This document shows positions 30,168 through 38,400 of a DNA stretch of 45,507 nucleotides, one piece after another. The notes beneath the pieces were generated by a model. The model was not told where the DNA came from. It was given only the letters and a program-made list of their open reading frames with translations, and did not search any database. Source of the stretch: Oscillospiraceae bacterium. GTDB lineage: Bacteria > Bacillota > Clostridia > Oscillospirales > Oscillospiraceae. A program made the position numbers and the translations under genes. Location of the stretch: contig JAAWNQ010000016.1 in the NCBI GenBank assembly GCA_022799035.1, positions 1-45,507 of the forward strand, given 5' to 3'. Each line of letters starts with the position of its first letter. Positions within the stretch are counted from its first letter, which is position 1.

Positions 30168-32016
30168 GCTGGCTTTTCGGAATGTGCGGCGGAGCATACG
30201 GGACTACGCCGTCTACTTTCTCACCCTCACCTTCGGGGTGTGTCTTTTCTATGTGTTCAGCGCTTTGGACGGCCAGAGCGTGATGCAGTTTCTGGCCAGG
30301 AACAACAACCCCAATGTGGAGGCCATCTTTGTGTTGGTGGGAGTGTTCTCCGCCTTTGTGGCGGTGGTGCTGGCGGGGCTGATCCTCTATGCCAACCAGT
30401 TTTTGATGAAGCGGCGCAAGAGGGAACTGGGGACCTATGCCCTTTTGGGAATGCCCACAGGGCGCGTGGCCCGGCTGCTGGTCATGGAGACCCTGTTCAT
30501 CGGCCTTGCCGCTCTCCTCTCGGGCATCGCCTTGGGCATTTTGGGGTCCTGGGCCCTGGATAAGCTGACGGTGGCCATGTTTTTGGCCACGCCCGGGGAT
30601 ATCTTTACCTTCTCCATCTCCTGGGCGGCGGCGGGAAAAACAGCCCTTTACTTCGGGGTCATCTTCCTGCTGGTAATGGCCTTCACCGGGGTCTCTGTCT
30701 CCCGGGCCAGGCTCATCGACCTCATCCGCTCGGGGCGGACCAACGAGGAGGTGGCCCAGCGGCCCCTGGCCCTTTCGGTAGCTCTGTTTCTGCTGGGGTG
30801 CGCGTCTCTGGGGACGGCCTACGCCATCCTCCTCAGCCGGGGACTGCTGCGCATCGACCTTCTCTGGTTTATCATGCTGGGGCTGGGGACCTTGGGGACC
30901 TTTCTCATCTTCCGGTCCCTGTCCGGGTTCCTGCTCCGGATGACCAAGGGCCATGCGGGGTATTACAAGGGCCTCAATATGTTCGTGCTGCGGCAGTGGA
31001 GCGGAAAGGTGCACACCAACTGCGCCTCCAACACGGTCATCTCCATCCTCCTTCTGCTGGCCATCGGGGTCACCGCCTGCTCGGTGGGGCTCAACGATAC
31101 CATCACCGCCACGGTGGGGGGCCAGACCCCCTACGACCTGACGGTGCTCAACTTCGGCCGGGAGGGGAACTATGAGGAGGCGGACGTGGGCTCGCTGTTC
31201 CGGAACATCGGGGTGGAGCCGGAGACCTGCTTTGCCAGCATGGAGAGCGTGACGGTCTACTATAACGAGGAGGCCATCACCGGCTTTCCGGAGGCGGGGT
31301 TCTACGCCGCCATCGGCCTGAGCCGCTACAACGAACTGATGGAGGCGCGGAAGCTGCCCCTTCTGACCGAGGACGCCCTTCCCCAGCGGACCCCCGACGC
31401 CATCGTCAACGGTCCCGCCGCCGACGGGATCGTGGTGGTCCCCGACGCCATGCTCTCCCAGCTCCGGCCCCGGCGGCAGATGGTGAATATCAATTACGCC
31501 GGGAACGTCTCCCAGGTGGACGACCTGGTCCGCATGTCCCTGGACGAGGCGGAGGACTTCCCCGCCGGGCTGGACATCATGATGAACTACAAGCTGGACA
31601 ACTACTACGACCTGATGGGGGCCAAGATCCTGGTGCTCTACATGGGGCTCTATCTGGGGCTGGTGTTCCTCCTCACCGCCGCGGCGGTGCTGGCCCTTCA
31701 GCAGCTGAGCCAAGCCGCGGACAACGCCCAGCGCTACGAGCTTCTCTCCAAGCTGGGCGCTCCCGAAGCCATGCGCCGGGGGGCCTTGATCCGGCAGGTG
31801 GCGCTGGCCTTCCTGCTGCCCCTGCTGTTGGGAGTGGTCCACGCCTTTGTGGGGATGAAGGCGGCCAACCAGGTCATCAATGTGATGGGGCATGTGGATT
31901 CGGTCCACTCCAGCCTGCTCACCGCCCTGTTCCTGCTGGTCATCTACGGAGGCTATTTCCTGGCCACCTGCTTTGGGGCCTGGCGGGCAGTACGGGGGAT
32001 AGGAGACCGGAGATAA
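30157..32016 (+). CDS. BceB/FtsX-type ABC transporter permease, 619 aa
   Basis: The start at 30157 overlaps the ATPase stop; a longer frame reads through ATPase coding DNA. About ten membrane helices are seen: one at 18-38 (YFLTLTFGVCLFYVFSAL), several more by residue 300 (including FtsX-like segments with KRRKRELGTYALLGM), then a large extracellular domain (about 310-500) and three or four C-terminal helices. This is the BceB architecture, slightly shorter than Bacillus BceB (about 645). It is likely a bacitracin/lantibiotic-type resistance pump; the ligand cannot be deduced. Confidence 0.9.
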   Translation: MSCKLAFRNVRRSIRDYAVYFLTLTFGVCLFYVFSALDGQSVMQFLARNNNPNVEAIFVLVGVFSAFVAVVLAGLILYANQFLMKRRKRELGTYALLGMPTGRVARLLVMETLFIGLAALLSGIALGILGSWALDKLTVAMFLATPGDIFTFSISWAAAGKTALYFGVIFLLVMAFTGVSVSRARLIDLIRSGRTNEEVAQRPLALSVALFLLGCASLGTAYAILLSRGLLRIDLLWFIMLGLGTLGTFLIFRSLSGFLLRMTKGHAGYYKGLNMFVLRQWSGKVHTNCASNTVISILLLLAIGVTACSVGLNDTITATVGGQTPYDLTVLNFGREGNYEEADVGSLFRNIGVEPETCFASMESVTVYYNEEAITGFPEAGFYAAIGLSRYNELMEARKLPLLTEDALPQRTPDAIVNGPAADGIVVVPDAMLSQLRPRRQMVNINYAGNVSQVDDLVRMSLDEAEDFPAGLDIMMNYKLDNYYDLMGAKILVLYMGLYLGLVFLLTAAAVLALQQLSQAADNAQRYELLSKLGAPEAMRRGALIRQVALAFLLPLLLGVVHAFVGMKAANQVINVMGHVDSVHSSLLTALFLLVIYGGYFLATCFGAWRAVRGIGDRR

Positions 32017-32032
32017 TAAGAAGAGAGCAAAA

Positions 32033-32072
32033 GGGGAGCCACCCGCGAAACTGCGGAGTGGCTCCCTTTTTT
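32033..32072 (+). terminator. intrinsic terminator after the transporter
   Basis: GGGAGCCAC pairs with GTGGCTCCC around an inner CGC/GCG stem, followed by TTTTTT. Confidence 0.88.
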
Positions 32073-32183
32073 AGGCGCCTCCTGTTGAAATGGACCCCAA
32101 AAAATGATATGCTTTTTTCAATCCCCCAAACACAGGAGCGCAGTCCCTTTGCTGTGTCTATCTTTGACAAGGAGGTTTGCTCT

Positions 32184-33353
32184 ATGGGCGTATTTATCCA
32201 AGCGGCCCTTTTCCCCGGCGGGGAGGAACTGAAATGCCGGATAGCTCTCCAGCGGGCGGCGGACGACAAGTCTCTGGCAGTACGTCTGGGCGGGTGCCGG
32301 TGGCATCTCTATGACAAAGGCCCCGCCGTCCTTTTAAACGACGGCTGCTGCGGCTATGAGGCCTTGGCGGAGCGGCTCTCCGCCTCCTTGGCCGGACCGG
32401 TGATGGTCCTCTACATTTACGACGATGACTATTGGGGCTATTTCCTCTGGGAAAATGGGACGGAACTGGACCAGTTTGCCTCCTTGCCCGACTATTTTGG
32501 GGCCGGCTCTCCGCCTGACCGGCCGGGGAACGCCGCTCTGGCAGCCCGGCTTTTCGGGGTGGAGGAAAAGGTCATCGCCCCCTATTTTCTCCCTTGGGAC
32601 GAGGAACAGATGGGGTCCTATGCCCGGGAGGGGGATCAGGCCGTCATTGGGGATAGTTGGCAGATGGCCGATTTTATGGAGGCCTTGGGCTTTGACTACG
32701 ACCTGCTGTGTCCCCCGGCTTCCGAAGAGGTCCATGATCTCCAACAGGCTGCCCCCATGGCCCCGGCGGAACTGAACCAAGAAATCACCAAGGGCCACCC
32801 TCTTCCGGTGGACACCCCCACCCTGCCCGACGCTCTCAATGACCGTGCCTACGCCCTGAAACGGGCGGCGGAGGTCCGGGACTTAGCCCCGGAGACGGTA
32901 GCGCTGGTGGAAAACATGCAGTACCAGAGTGCGGTGGCCCCCCTCTCCCAAGCCATTCAGGCCCATCCGGACCGGGCGGGGCTCTATCTCCTCCGGGCCT
33001 TCTGCTGGAGCCAGACGGAGGGGTTGGCGACGGGTCTGAGCCGGAAGCCGGATATGGACCGGGACCTGGGGAAGGCGCTGGAGCTGGAACCGGACAATGT
33101 GATGGCCCTCCGGGCCAGATGTCCAACGGCGGGGACCACCGCCCGGTACCGGCGGCATATCACAGAACTGACCCGGCTTATGGAACTGGACCCGGAGAAC
33201 CGGGACTACCACCAAGTCAGCCGGGCCTACCGGTATCACTGGGTGGGGGACGACCAAGCCGCAAGGGCAGATTTGCAGGCCGTTTTGGACCGGGGAAAGA
33301 TTTGGACGGTAGACCTGACCTATCTCTGTCAGGAGCTGGGGCTCATCTCATAA
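32184..33353 (+). CDS. hypothetical protein with TPR-like C-terminus, 389 aa
   Basis: The start at 32184 follows CAAGGAGGT; a 42-codon longer frame has no site. The N-terminal half (about 1-215) is acidic, rich in aromatic residues and without a recognised domain (VMVLYIYDDDYWGYFLWENG, DYFGAGSPPDRPGNAALAARLFG). The C-terminal half (about 250-389) shows two or three tetratricopeptide-like helix pairs (AVAPLSQAIQAHPDRAGLYLLRAFCW, DLGKALELEPDNVMALRARC, LTRLMELDPENRDYHQVSRAYRYHWVGDD). No signal peptide is present. It could be an immunity or scaffold-type cytosolic protein; I cannot assign a function. It is monocistronic. Confidence 0.75.
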   Translation: MGVFIQAALFPGGEELKCRIALQRAADDKSLAVRLGGCRWHLYDKGPAVLLNDGCCGYEALAERLSASLAGPVMVLYIYDDDYWGYFLWENGTELDQFASLPDYFGAGSPPDRPGNAALAARLFGVEEKVIAPYFLPWDEEQMGSYAREGDQAVIGDSWQMADFMEALGFDYDLLCPPASEEVHDLQQAAPMAPAELNQEITKGHPLPVDTPTLPDALNDRAYALKRAAEVRDLAPETVALVENMQYQSAVAPLSQAIQAHPDRAGLYLLRAFCWSQTEGLATGLSRKPDMDRDLGKALELEPDNVMALRARCPTAGTTARYRRHITELTRLMELDPENRDYHQVSRAYRYHWVGDDQAARADLQAVLDRGKIWTVDLTYLCQELGLIS

Positions 33354-33435
33354 AAGCCTGCCCCACGAAGGGCGTTCCATGAACTGGCGGCACGTATAGG
33401 AAGCCGCGCCCTGCATGAGATGATATGCCCCTAAA

Positions 33436-33476
33436 GATACGGGAGGCGCTGTACAAAGTACAGCGCCTCCCGTATC
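33436..33476. terminator. hairpin between convergent genes
   Basis: A perfect 19-bp stem (GATACGGGAGGCGCTGTAC and its complement) with loop AAA. No clear T-run follows on either side, so termination is less certain than the fold. The inner 9 bp equal those of the terminator at 10595-10642. The 80 bases before it (33354-33435) hold no gene, only a GCATGAGATGATATGCCCCTA segment resembling part of 27167-27190. Confidence 0.65.
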
Positions 33477-33477
33477 C

Positions 33478-34242
33478 TTACTTTTCACTTTCCTCCGCGT
33501 ATGGCCTGCGGCGGTGCTCCACAGGCTCCCAGGCCGTCAGGGGGAGCCGCTGCATGGAGCCAAAGACCCGCTCCTTCAGGCCGGGGTATTGCTTTTCCAG
33601 GTCAGCTACCAACTCCTTGACTTCCTGGCGCTTGGTGCTGCCATCGGCAGGACAGGGATTTTTCACGATGGGCAGGCCGTTCCGTTTTGCCGCCCCCCGG
33701 ACCATACCCTCCCCGCAGTAGAGGAGGGGTCGGATCTGGGTGATCCCGGTCCTTGTCAGCTCGGTCACCGGCTGAAAGCAGGAGATGCGCCCCTCGTAGA
33801 AAAGGGAGAGGAAGAAGGTCTCCACCGCGTCGTCAAAGTGGTGACCCAGGGCGATCTTCCGGATCCCCCGCTCCTGGAGGGCGTTGTGGAGGGCCCCCCG
33901 CCGCATTTTGGCGCACATGGAGCAGGGGTTCTTCTCCTTTCGCAGGTCGAAGATAATGTGGCTGATCTCGGTGGGAATGAGGGTGAGGGGGACCCCGATA
34001 CTGCCGCAGTATGCCTCCAAAGGGGTAAAGTCCGCCCCCGGCCGGCCCTCCGCCGCCCCCAGGTCCAGGGTGACGGCCTCCACGGTGAAGGGCTTGGGAT
34101 AGAAGGTGGACAGCCTCTGGAGGGCGGCCAGGGTCACCAGGGAGTCCTTGCCCCCCGAGACCCCTACCGCCACCCGGTCTCCGGCCTGGATCATATCATA
34201 GTCCTCCACACAGCGGCGGACCAAAGAGAGTATTTTTTCCAT
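33478..34242 (-). CDS. TtcA-like tRNA 2-thiocytidine synthase (PP-loop ATPase), 254 aa
   Basis: The PP-loop SGGKDSLVT (about 29-37) adenylates the tRNA base, CSMC (about 107-110) and NPCPADG supply the cysteines that hold an iron-sulfur cluster, and HHFDDAVETFFLSLFYEG is the family signature of TtcA/TtuA. The length is as expected. TtcA thiolates C32 in some tRNAs; related enzymes act on other positions, so the exact target is uncertain. The gene is leftward and alone, with its promoter in 34243-34350. Confidence 0.88.
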   Translation of the reverse strand: MEKILSLVRRCVEDYDMIQAGDRVAVGVSGGKDSLVTLAALQRLSTFYPKPFTVEAVTLDLGAAEGRPGADFTPLEAYCGSIGVPLTLIPTEISHIIFDLRKEKNPCSMCAKMRRGALHNALQERGIRKIALGHHFDDAVETFFLSLFYEGRISCFQPVTELTRTGITQIRPLLYCGEGMVRGAAKRNGLPIVKNPCPADGSTKRQEVKELVADLEKQYPGLKERVFGSMQRLPLTAWEPVEHRRRPYAEESEK

Positions 34243-34355
34243 TTCGGCACCCCTAAAAATTTAAAAATCGAAAGTGAGTATATAGAAGAAAACAAAAGAA
34301 AACAAGAGATATTTTGAGATTTTAACTTTCTAAATCAAAAAGTTTCAAAAAGCCG

Positions 34356-34384
34356 TTGACAGAAGGCCATGGGGGTATTATAAT
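34356..34384 (+). promoter_or_regulatory. promoter of rplM-rpsI
   Basis: Perfect TTGACA (34356-34361), 17 bases and TATAAT (34379-34384). Confidence 0.95.
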
Positions 34385-34389
34385 ACAAA

Positions 34390-34466
34390 ACGCTCCGGAG
34401 GTCCAGTTTCCGGGCATTTTTCGTGTAAAACCGCTCTTTTACTTGAGAGCTAAGGAATTGGAGGTA
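34390..34466 (+). promoter_or_regulatory. 5' leader of rplM, candidate L13 autoregulatory leader
   Basis: About 80 untranslated bases contain the hairpin GCTCT-TTTACTTG-AGAGC (34433-34450) just before the ribosome binding site (TTGGAGG). In Firmicutes the L13 mRNA leader is a known autoregulatory RNA. This one matches only in position and size; sequence identity to the family was not checked. Confidence 0.35.
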
Positions 34467-34471
34467 ACACC

Positions 34472-34903
34472 ATGTCCACATTTATGGCAAATAAGGGCAA
34501 CATCGTCCGCAAGTGGTACATCGTTGACGCCGCCGGCAAGCCCCTGGGCAAGACCGCCGTCATCGTAGCCGACCTGCTGCGGGGCAAGCGGAAGCCCGAG
34601 TACACCCCCCACGCTGACTGCGGCGACTACGTCATCGTCCTCAACGCGGAGAAGGCCGTGCTCACCGGCAAGAAGGCCGAGCAGAAGTTCTACCGCCGCC
34701 ACTCCGGCTGGGTGGGCGGCCTGAAGGAGACCAAGTACCGCATCCTCATGGAGGAGCAGCCCGAGCTGGCTATGAAGCTGGCCGTCCGCGGCATGATGCC
34801 CCGGAACACCATCACCAAGGATTCCCTCTCCCGGCTCCACATCTGCCGCGGCAACGAGCACAAGTACGCCGCCCAGAAGCCCGAGCCCTGGACCATGGAC
34901 TAA
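34472..34903 (+). CDS. rplM: 50S ribosomal protein L13, 143 aa
   Basis: MSTFMANKGNIVRKWYIVDAAGKPLGKTA and the motif RGMMPRNTITKDSLSRLHI mark L13, an assembly-initiator protein of the 50S subunit. GGAGGTAAC precedes the start. It is followed by rpsI after 14 bases, the universal L13-S9 operon. Confidence 0.98.
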   Translation: MSTFMANKGNIVRKWYIVDAAGKPLGKTAVIVADLLRGKRKPEYTPHADCGDYVIVLNAEKAVLTGKKAEQKFYRRHSGWVGGLKETKYRILMEEQPELAMKLAVRGMMPRNTITKDSLSRLHICRGNEHKYAAQKPEPWTMD

Positions 34904-34917
34904 GGAGGTAACGGAAT

Positions 34918-35322
34918 ATGTATAAGAGCAAGAAGCCTTACCTGTACGGTACCGGCCGCCGGAAGTCCTCCGTGGCCCGGGTACACCTGTTCCCCAACGG
35001 CACCGGCGCCATCACCATCAACGGCCGGGACATTGACGAGTACTTCGGTCTGGAGACCCTGAAGATGGTGGTCCGTCAGCCCCTCAACACCACCGACCTC
35101 GTCGGCAAGGTGGACATTGACACCACCGTTACCGGCGGCGGCGTCACCGGCCAGGCCGGCGCCATCCGCCACGGCATCGCCCGGGCTCTGCTGGAGATGA
35201 ACCCTGAGTACCGCCCCGCCCTGAAGGCTGCCGGGTTCCTGACCCGGGATCCTCGTATGAAGGAACGGAAGAAGTACGGCCTCAAGGCCGCCCGTCGGGC
35301 TCCTCAGTTCAGCAAGCGCTAA
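34918..35322 (+). CDS. rpsI: 30S ribosomal protein S9, 134 aa
   Basis: S9 features: [21 protein letters not shown] at the N-terminus and [25 protein letters not shown] at the C-terminus; the last Lys-Arg reaches the P-site tRNA in the 30S subunit. AAGGAGGTAAC precedes the ATG. Confidence 0.98.
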   Translation: MYKSKKPYLYGTGRRKSSVARVHLFPNGTGAITINGRDIDEYFGLETLKMVVRQPLNTTDLVGKVDIDTTVTGGGVTGQAGAIRHGIARALLEMNPEYRPALKAAGFLTRDPRMKERKKYGLKAARRAPQFSKR

Positions 35323-35332
35323 AAATCCTCAA

Positions 35333-35369
35333 ATCCCCGGAACCGCAACGGTTCCGGGGATCTTCTTTT
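35333..35369 (+). terminator. terminator of rplM-rpsI
   Basis: A 13-bp stem ATCCCCGGAACCG/CGGTTCCGGGGAT, loop CAA, then CTTCTTTT. Confidence 0.9.
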
Positions 35370-35461
35370 AATCGATCCTGCTATGGCCTGAGGCAGTAAA
35401 ATGAAAAAAGTCGAGGTTGATCTGTGGTTAAAAGGATATTTCCGGGTTCAATTTGGGGATC

Positions 35462-35504
35462 AAAAAATGGGGGAGGCTGTATGGTAAAACCATAAGCCTC
35501 CCCC
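35462..35504 (-). terminator. terminator of the met transporter operon
   Basis: GGGGGAGGCT pairs with AGCCTCCCCC, with an inner ATGG/CCAT, followed leftward by TTTTTT (35467-35462). It lies 65 bases after the amidohydrolase stop. Confidence 0.85.
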
Positions 35505-35568
35505 AAGGGGTAAAAAACCAACTAACAAGGTTCCCGTGAGCGGGTTTTCGATCTCCTTTAATATTATG

Positions 35569-36756
35569 TCAACTAATCTCCCCCGTGAGATACCTCCAGG
35601 TATACTCGGCGTGAAGGGCGGCGGCCACCGCGAGCACCCCCTCGTCCATGTCCACATAGCCGTTGTGAAGGGGATACCGGGTGTTGGGGTCGGCAGGGTT
35701 GGAGCTGCCCACATAGGCGTAGCAGCCGGGAACGGTGAGGAGGAACTCAGCAAAGTCGTCCCCCCCCAAAGAGATGGGCCGGTCGGTGACCAGAGCCTGG
35801 GAGCCGAAGAGGTCGCTGACCACCTCCCCCGCCTCCTTACAGCCCCCCTCCGGGTTCACCAGGGGGGTGGCGAAGTCCACCCACTCCACCTCCGCCGTGC
35901 CGCCGTAGAGCCGGGCGGTCTGGGCGCAGAGGGCGTCGATCCACTCCCGGGCGTTCCTCCGGGTCTCGGGGGTCATGGCCCGGACCGTCCCCTCCAGCGC
36001 CGCGTCCTCGGCCACGATGTTGTAGGCGGTGCCCGCCGTCAGCTTCCCCACCCCGATGACCAGGGGATCCACCGGGGAGGTCCGCCGGGTGACCAAAGCC
36101 TGGATCCCCACCACCATCTGGCTGGCGATATAAAGGGCGTCCACCCCCAGGTGGGGGGTGGAGACGTGGGCGGCCTTGCCCCGGACAGTGATCTTAAAAT
36201 AGTCCACGCTGGCGTTGTTGGGTCCCGCCTTGACCCCCACGGAGCCCACCGTCAGATCGGGGGCCACATGGACCCCGAACACCCGTCCGGAGCCCTCCAG
36301 CAGCCCCTCCTTCACAAACACCCGGCCCCCGTGGCCCACCTCCTCGGCGTGCTGGAAGAACAGGCGCACCTCCCCGCCGAACTCCCCCTTATGGGCGTAG
36401 AGGAGCTTGGCTCCCCCCAGCAGTCCCGCGGTGTGGCAGTCGTGGCCGCAGGCGTGCATGACCCCCGGCTCCCGGGAGCAGTAGGGCAGCGCCTGGTTCA
36501 CCTCCTGGATGGCCAAAGCGTCGGTGTCCGCCCGGAGGGTCATCACCCGGTCCCCGGGCTTCTCGCCGTGAAAGACGGCGTAGACCCCGCTGCCGTCGAT
36601 ACGCCTGTGGTCGGTGATGCCGATATCGTCCAGCTCCTTTTCGATGCGCTCCGCCGTCCAGAACTCCTTCCGGCTCACCTCGGGGTGCATGTGAAACTCC
36701 CGGCGCAGGGCCGACAGATAGGGGGCCAAGGCCTCCCCTTCCCTTCGAAAGTCCAT
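35569..36756 (-). CDS. M20-family amidohydrolase/aminoacylase, 395 aa
   Basis: It belongs to the M20D group (HipO/AmhX/N-acyl-amino-acid amidohydrolases). Metal ligands are seen in MHACGHDCHTA (about 101-111), QHAEEVGHGG and VHVAPDLTVG; the dimerisation domain (about 175-290) includes KAAHVSTPHLGVDA. The gene follows metQ on the same strand after a hairpin. It may release methionine or another amino acid from an N-acyl or peptide precursor taken up by MetNIQ. That substrate is inference from position. Confidence 0.88.
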   Translation of the reverse strand: MDFRREGEALAPYLSALRREFHMHPEVSRKEFWTAERIEKELDDIGITDHRRIDGSGVYAVFHGEKPGDRVMTLRADTDALAIQEVNQALPYCSREPGVMHACGHDCHTAGLLGGAKLLYAHKGEFGGEVRLFFQHAEEVGHGGRVFVKEGLLEGSGRVFGVHVAPDLTVGSVGVKAGPNNASVDYFKITVRGKAAHVSTPHLGVDALYIASQMVVGIQALVTRRTSPVDPLVIGVGKLTAGTAYNIVAEDAALEGTVRAMTPETRRNAREWIDALCAQTARLYGGTAEVEWVDFATPLVNPEGGCKEAGEVVSDLFGSQALVTDRPISLGGDDFAEFLLTVPGCYAYVGSSNPADPNTRYPLHNGYVDMDEGVLAVAAALHAEYTWRYLTGEIS

Positions 36757-36776
36757 AAAAAATACCTCCCTTTATC

Positions 36777-36802
36777 AAAAGAGGCGGGCCGGAGCCCGCC
36801 TC
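36777..36802 (-). terminator. hairpin between metQ and the amidohydrolase gene
   Basis: GAGGCGGGC pairs with GCCCGCCTC around CGGA. Leftward it is followed by TTTTG only, so termination is probably partial and may lower amidohydrolase expression relative to metQ. Confidence 0.6.
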
Positions 36803-36815
36803 TTCCCTTTTTGGA

Positions 36816-37640
36816 TCAATACTCAAAGGCGGGGAGATAGGTGCCCTTAAAGATCTCCTCAATGGCTTTGGCGGTCTCGGCCGTCTGATAGGCGGCCAAA
36901 ACCTTCTGGTAGGTCTCGTTCTCCACATCGGCGGTACGGCAGGCGATGATGTTGATGTAGGGGTTATCGCTGCCCGGCTCCACCTGCTCGGTATAGATGG
37001 CGTCGGCGATGTTCAGCCCGTTGTCCACCGCGTGGGCGCCGTTGACGAAGGCGGCGGCCACCTCAGGATCGCTGATCTGGCTGGCGGTGTAGGCGGCCTC
37101 CACCTCGATAAACTCCAGATTCAGGGGATTGGCGGTGATGTCCTTCAGCTCAGGGACATAGCCGGCGGCGGGATCCACCTCGATGACCCCGGCGGACTCC
37201 AGGATCTTGAAGCAGCGGCCCTCGTTGGTGGGATCCTGGGGCACGGCGATCTTGTCCCCCTCCTTCAGCTCGTCCAGGGAGGCGATCTTGTCCGAGTAAA
37301 CGCTGAGGGGGGCGATGATGGTGTCCCCCAGCACGGTGATGTCATACCCCTGGGCGTCAATCTCGTTGTTGAGGTAGGCCTTGTGCTGGAAGGCGTTCAG
37401 ATCCACCTCCCCGGCGTTCAGGGCGTCGTTGGGCATGTTGTAGGCGGTGTACTCCACCATCTCGCACTTGATGTTGTCCTTGGCCAGCAACTCGTTGACG
37501 GTCTTCCACTGGTCGTTCTGGGTGCCCACAACGCCAACCTTCACGACGGTCTCCTGATCCTTCTTCCCCCCACAGGCGGTAAGCAGGCCCAGGGTCAGGA
37601 CGGCGGCAAGGGACAGGGCGATCACATTCTTCTTTTTCAT
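36816..37640 (-). CDS. metQ: methionine ABC transporter substrate-binding lipoprotein, 274 aa
   Basis: MetQ/NlpA family: a lipoprotein signal (MKKKNVIALSLAAVLTLGLLTACGG, lipobox LTAC) and the binding domain with VGVVGTQNDQWKTVNELL near the start, AFQHKAYLNNEI and VNGAHAVDNGLN. It delivers methionine to MetNI at the membrane. AGGAGGAAT is upstream. Confidence 0.95.
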   Translation of the reverse strand: MKKKNVIALSLAAVLTLGLLTACGGKKDQETVVKVGVVGTQNDQWKTVNELLAKDNIKCEMVEYTAYNMPNDALNAGEVDLNAFQHKAYLNNEIDAQGYDITVLGDTIIAPLSVYSDKIASLDELKEGDKIAVPQDPTNEGRCFKILESAGVIEVDPAAGYVPELKDITANPLNLEFIEVEAAYTASQISDPEVAAAFVNGAHAVDNGLNIADAIYTEQVEPGSDNPYINIIACRTADVENETYQKVLAAYQTAETAKAIEEIFKGTYLPAFEY

Positions 37641-37722
37641 GTCAGATTCCTCCTAAATGTTTGATTCCCTTTTTTGAATTGGATGTATCCTTTCGTACAA
37701 CTTAATACAGGCGGGGCCGGGA

Positions 37723-38400
37723 TCAGTGGGTGGCCCTCTGGGCGATCCGGTTGCCTATGTACTGGATCAGGCTCACCATGACCAGGATGATGAGAATGAC
37801 CACATAGGCCACGTCCATCTGGTTCCGCATACCGTAGGAGATGGCGAAGTTGCCCAGACCCCCGGCCCCGATGGCTCCCGCCATGGCGGTGAAGCCGATA
37901 AGGGACACCAGGGTGATGGTGCCCCCCCGGACGATGCTGGGGACGGACTCCCGCAGGTAGACCCGCCACAGGATCTCCCAGGGGGAGCAGCCCATGGACT
38001 GGGCCGCCTCCACAAGGCCCGGGGAGACCTCCGCCAGGGCGGACTCCACCTGCCGGGCGAAGAAGGGTACCGTTCCAAACAGAAGCGGGATGATAGAGCC
38101 CTTCACCCCGGAGGCGGTCCCCACCAGCAGCCGGCTCAGGCTCAGCATGATGATGGCCAGCAGGATGAAGGGGATGGAGCGGAACAGGTCGATGACCTTC
38201 CCCACCACCAGGTAGACCACCCGGTTTTCCAGCACTCCCCCCGGCCTGGTGGCCACCACCGTCACTCCCCAGACCAGTCCCAGGAAAAAGGAGATCGGGG
38301 CGGTAAGGGCCAGCATCTCCATGGTCTCCACAAAGGCCTTCCAGAGAAGCTCCGGCTTGCTCATCACGTTGGGGATGATGACATTCAGAAGATCAGCCAC
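37723..38400 (-). CDS. metI: methionine ABC transporter permease, 225 aa
   Basis: Five membrane segments and the EAA-type loop (ALAEVSPGLVEAAQSMGCSPWEILWRVYLRESVPSIVRG) identify MetI. It overlaps metN by 8 bases, and metQ follows after an 82-base gap. Confidence 0.95.
   Translation of the reverse strand: MADLLNVIIPNVMSKPELLWKAFVETMEMLALTAPISFFLGLVWGVTVVATRPGGVLENRVVYLVVGKVIDLFRSIPFILLAIIMLSLSRLLVGTASGVKGSIIPLLFGTVPFFARQVESALAEVSPGLVEAAQSMGCSPWEILWRVYLRESVPSIVRGGTITLVSLIGFTAMAGAIGAGGLGNFAISYGMRNQMDVAYVVILIILVMVSLIQYIGNRIAQRATH

Noticed and set aside
35401-35487. 28-codon ORF (MKKVEVDLWLKGYFRV...) after rpsI
   Set aside because: No ribosome binding site, and its end overlaps the terminator stem of the convergent gene. 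Kept as a very weak candidate only.
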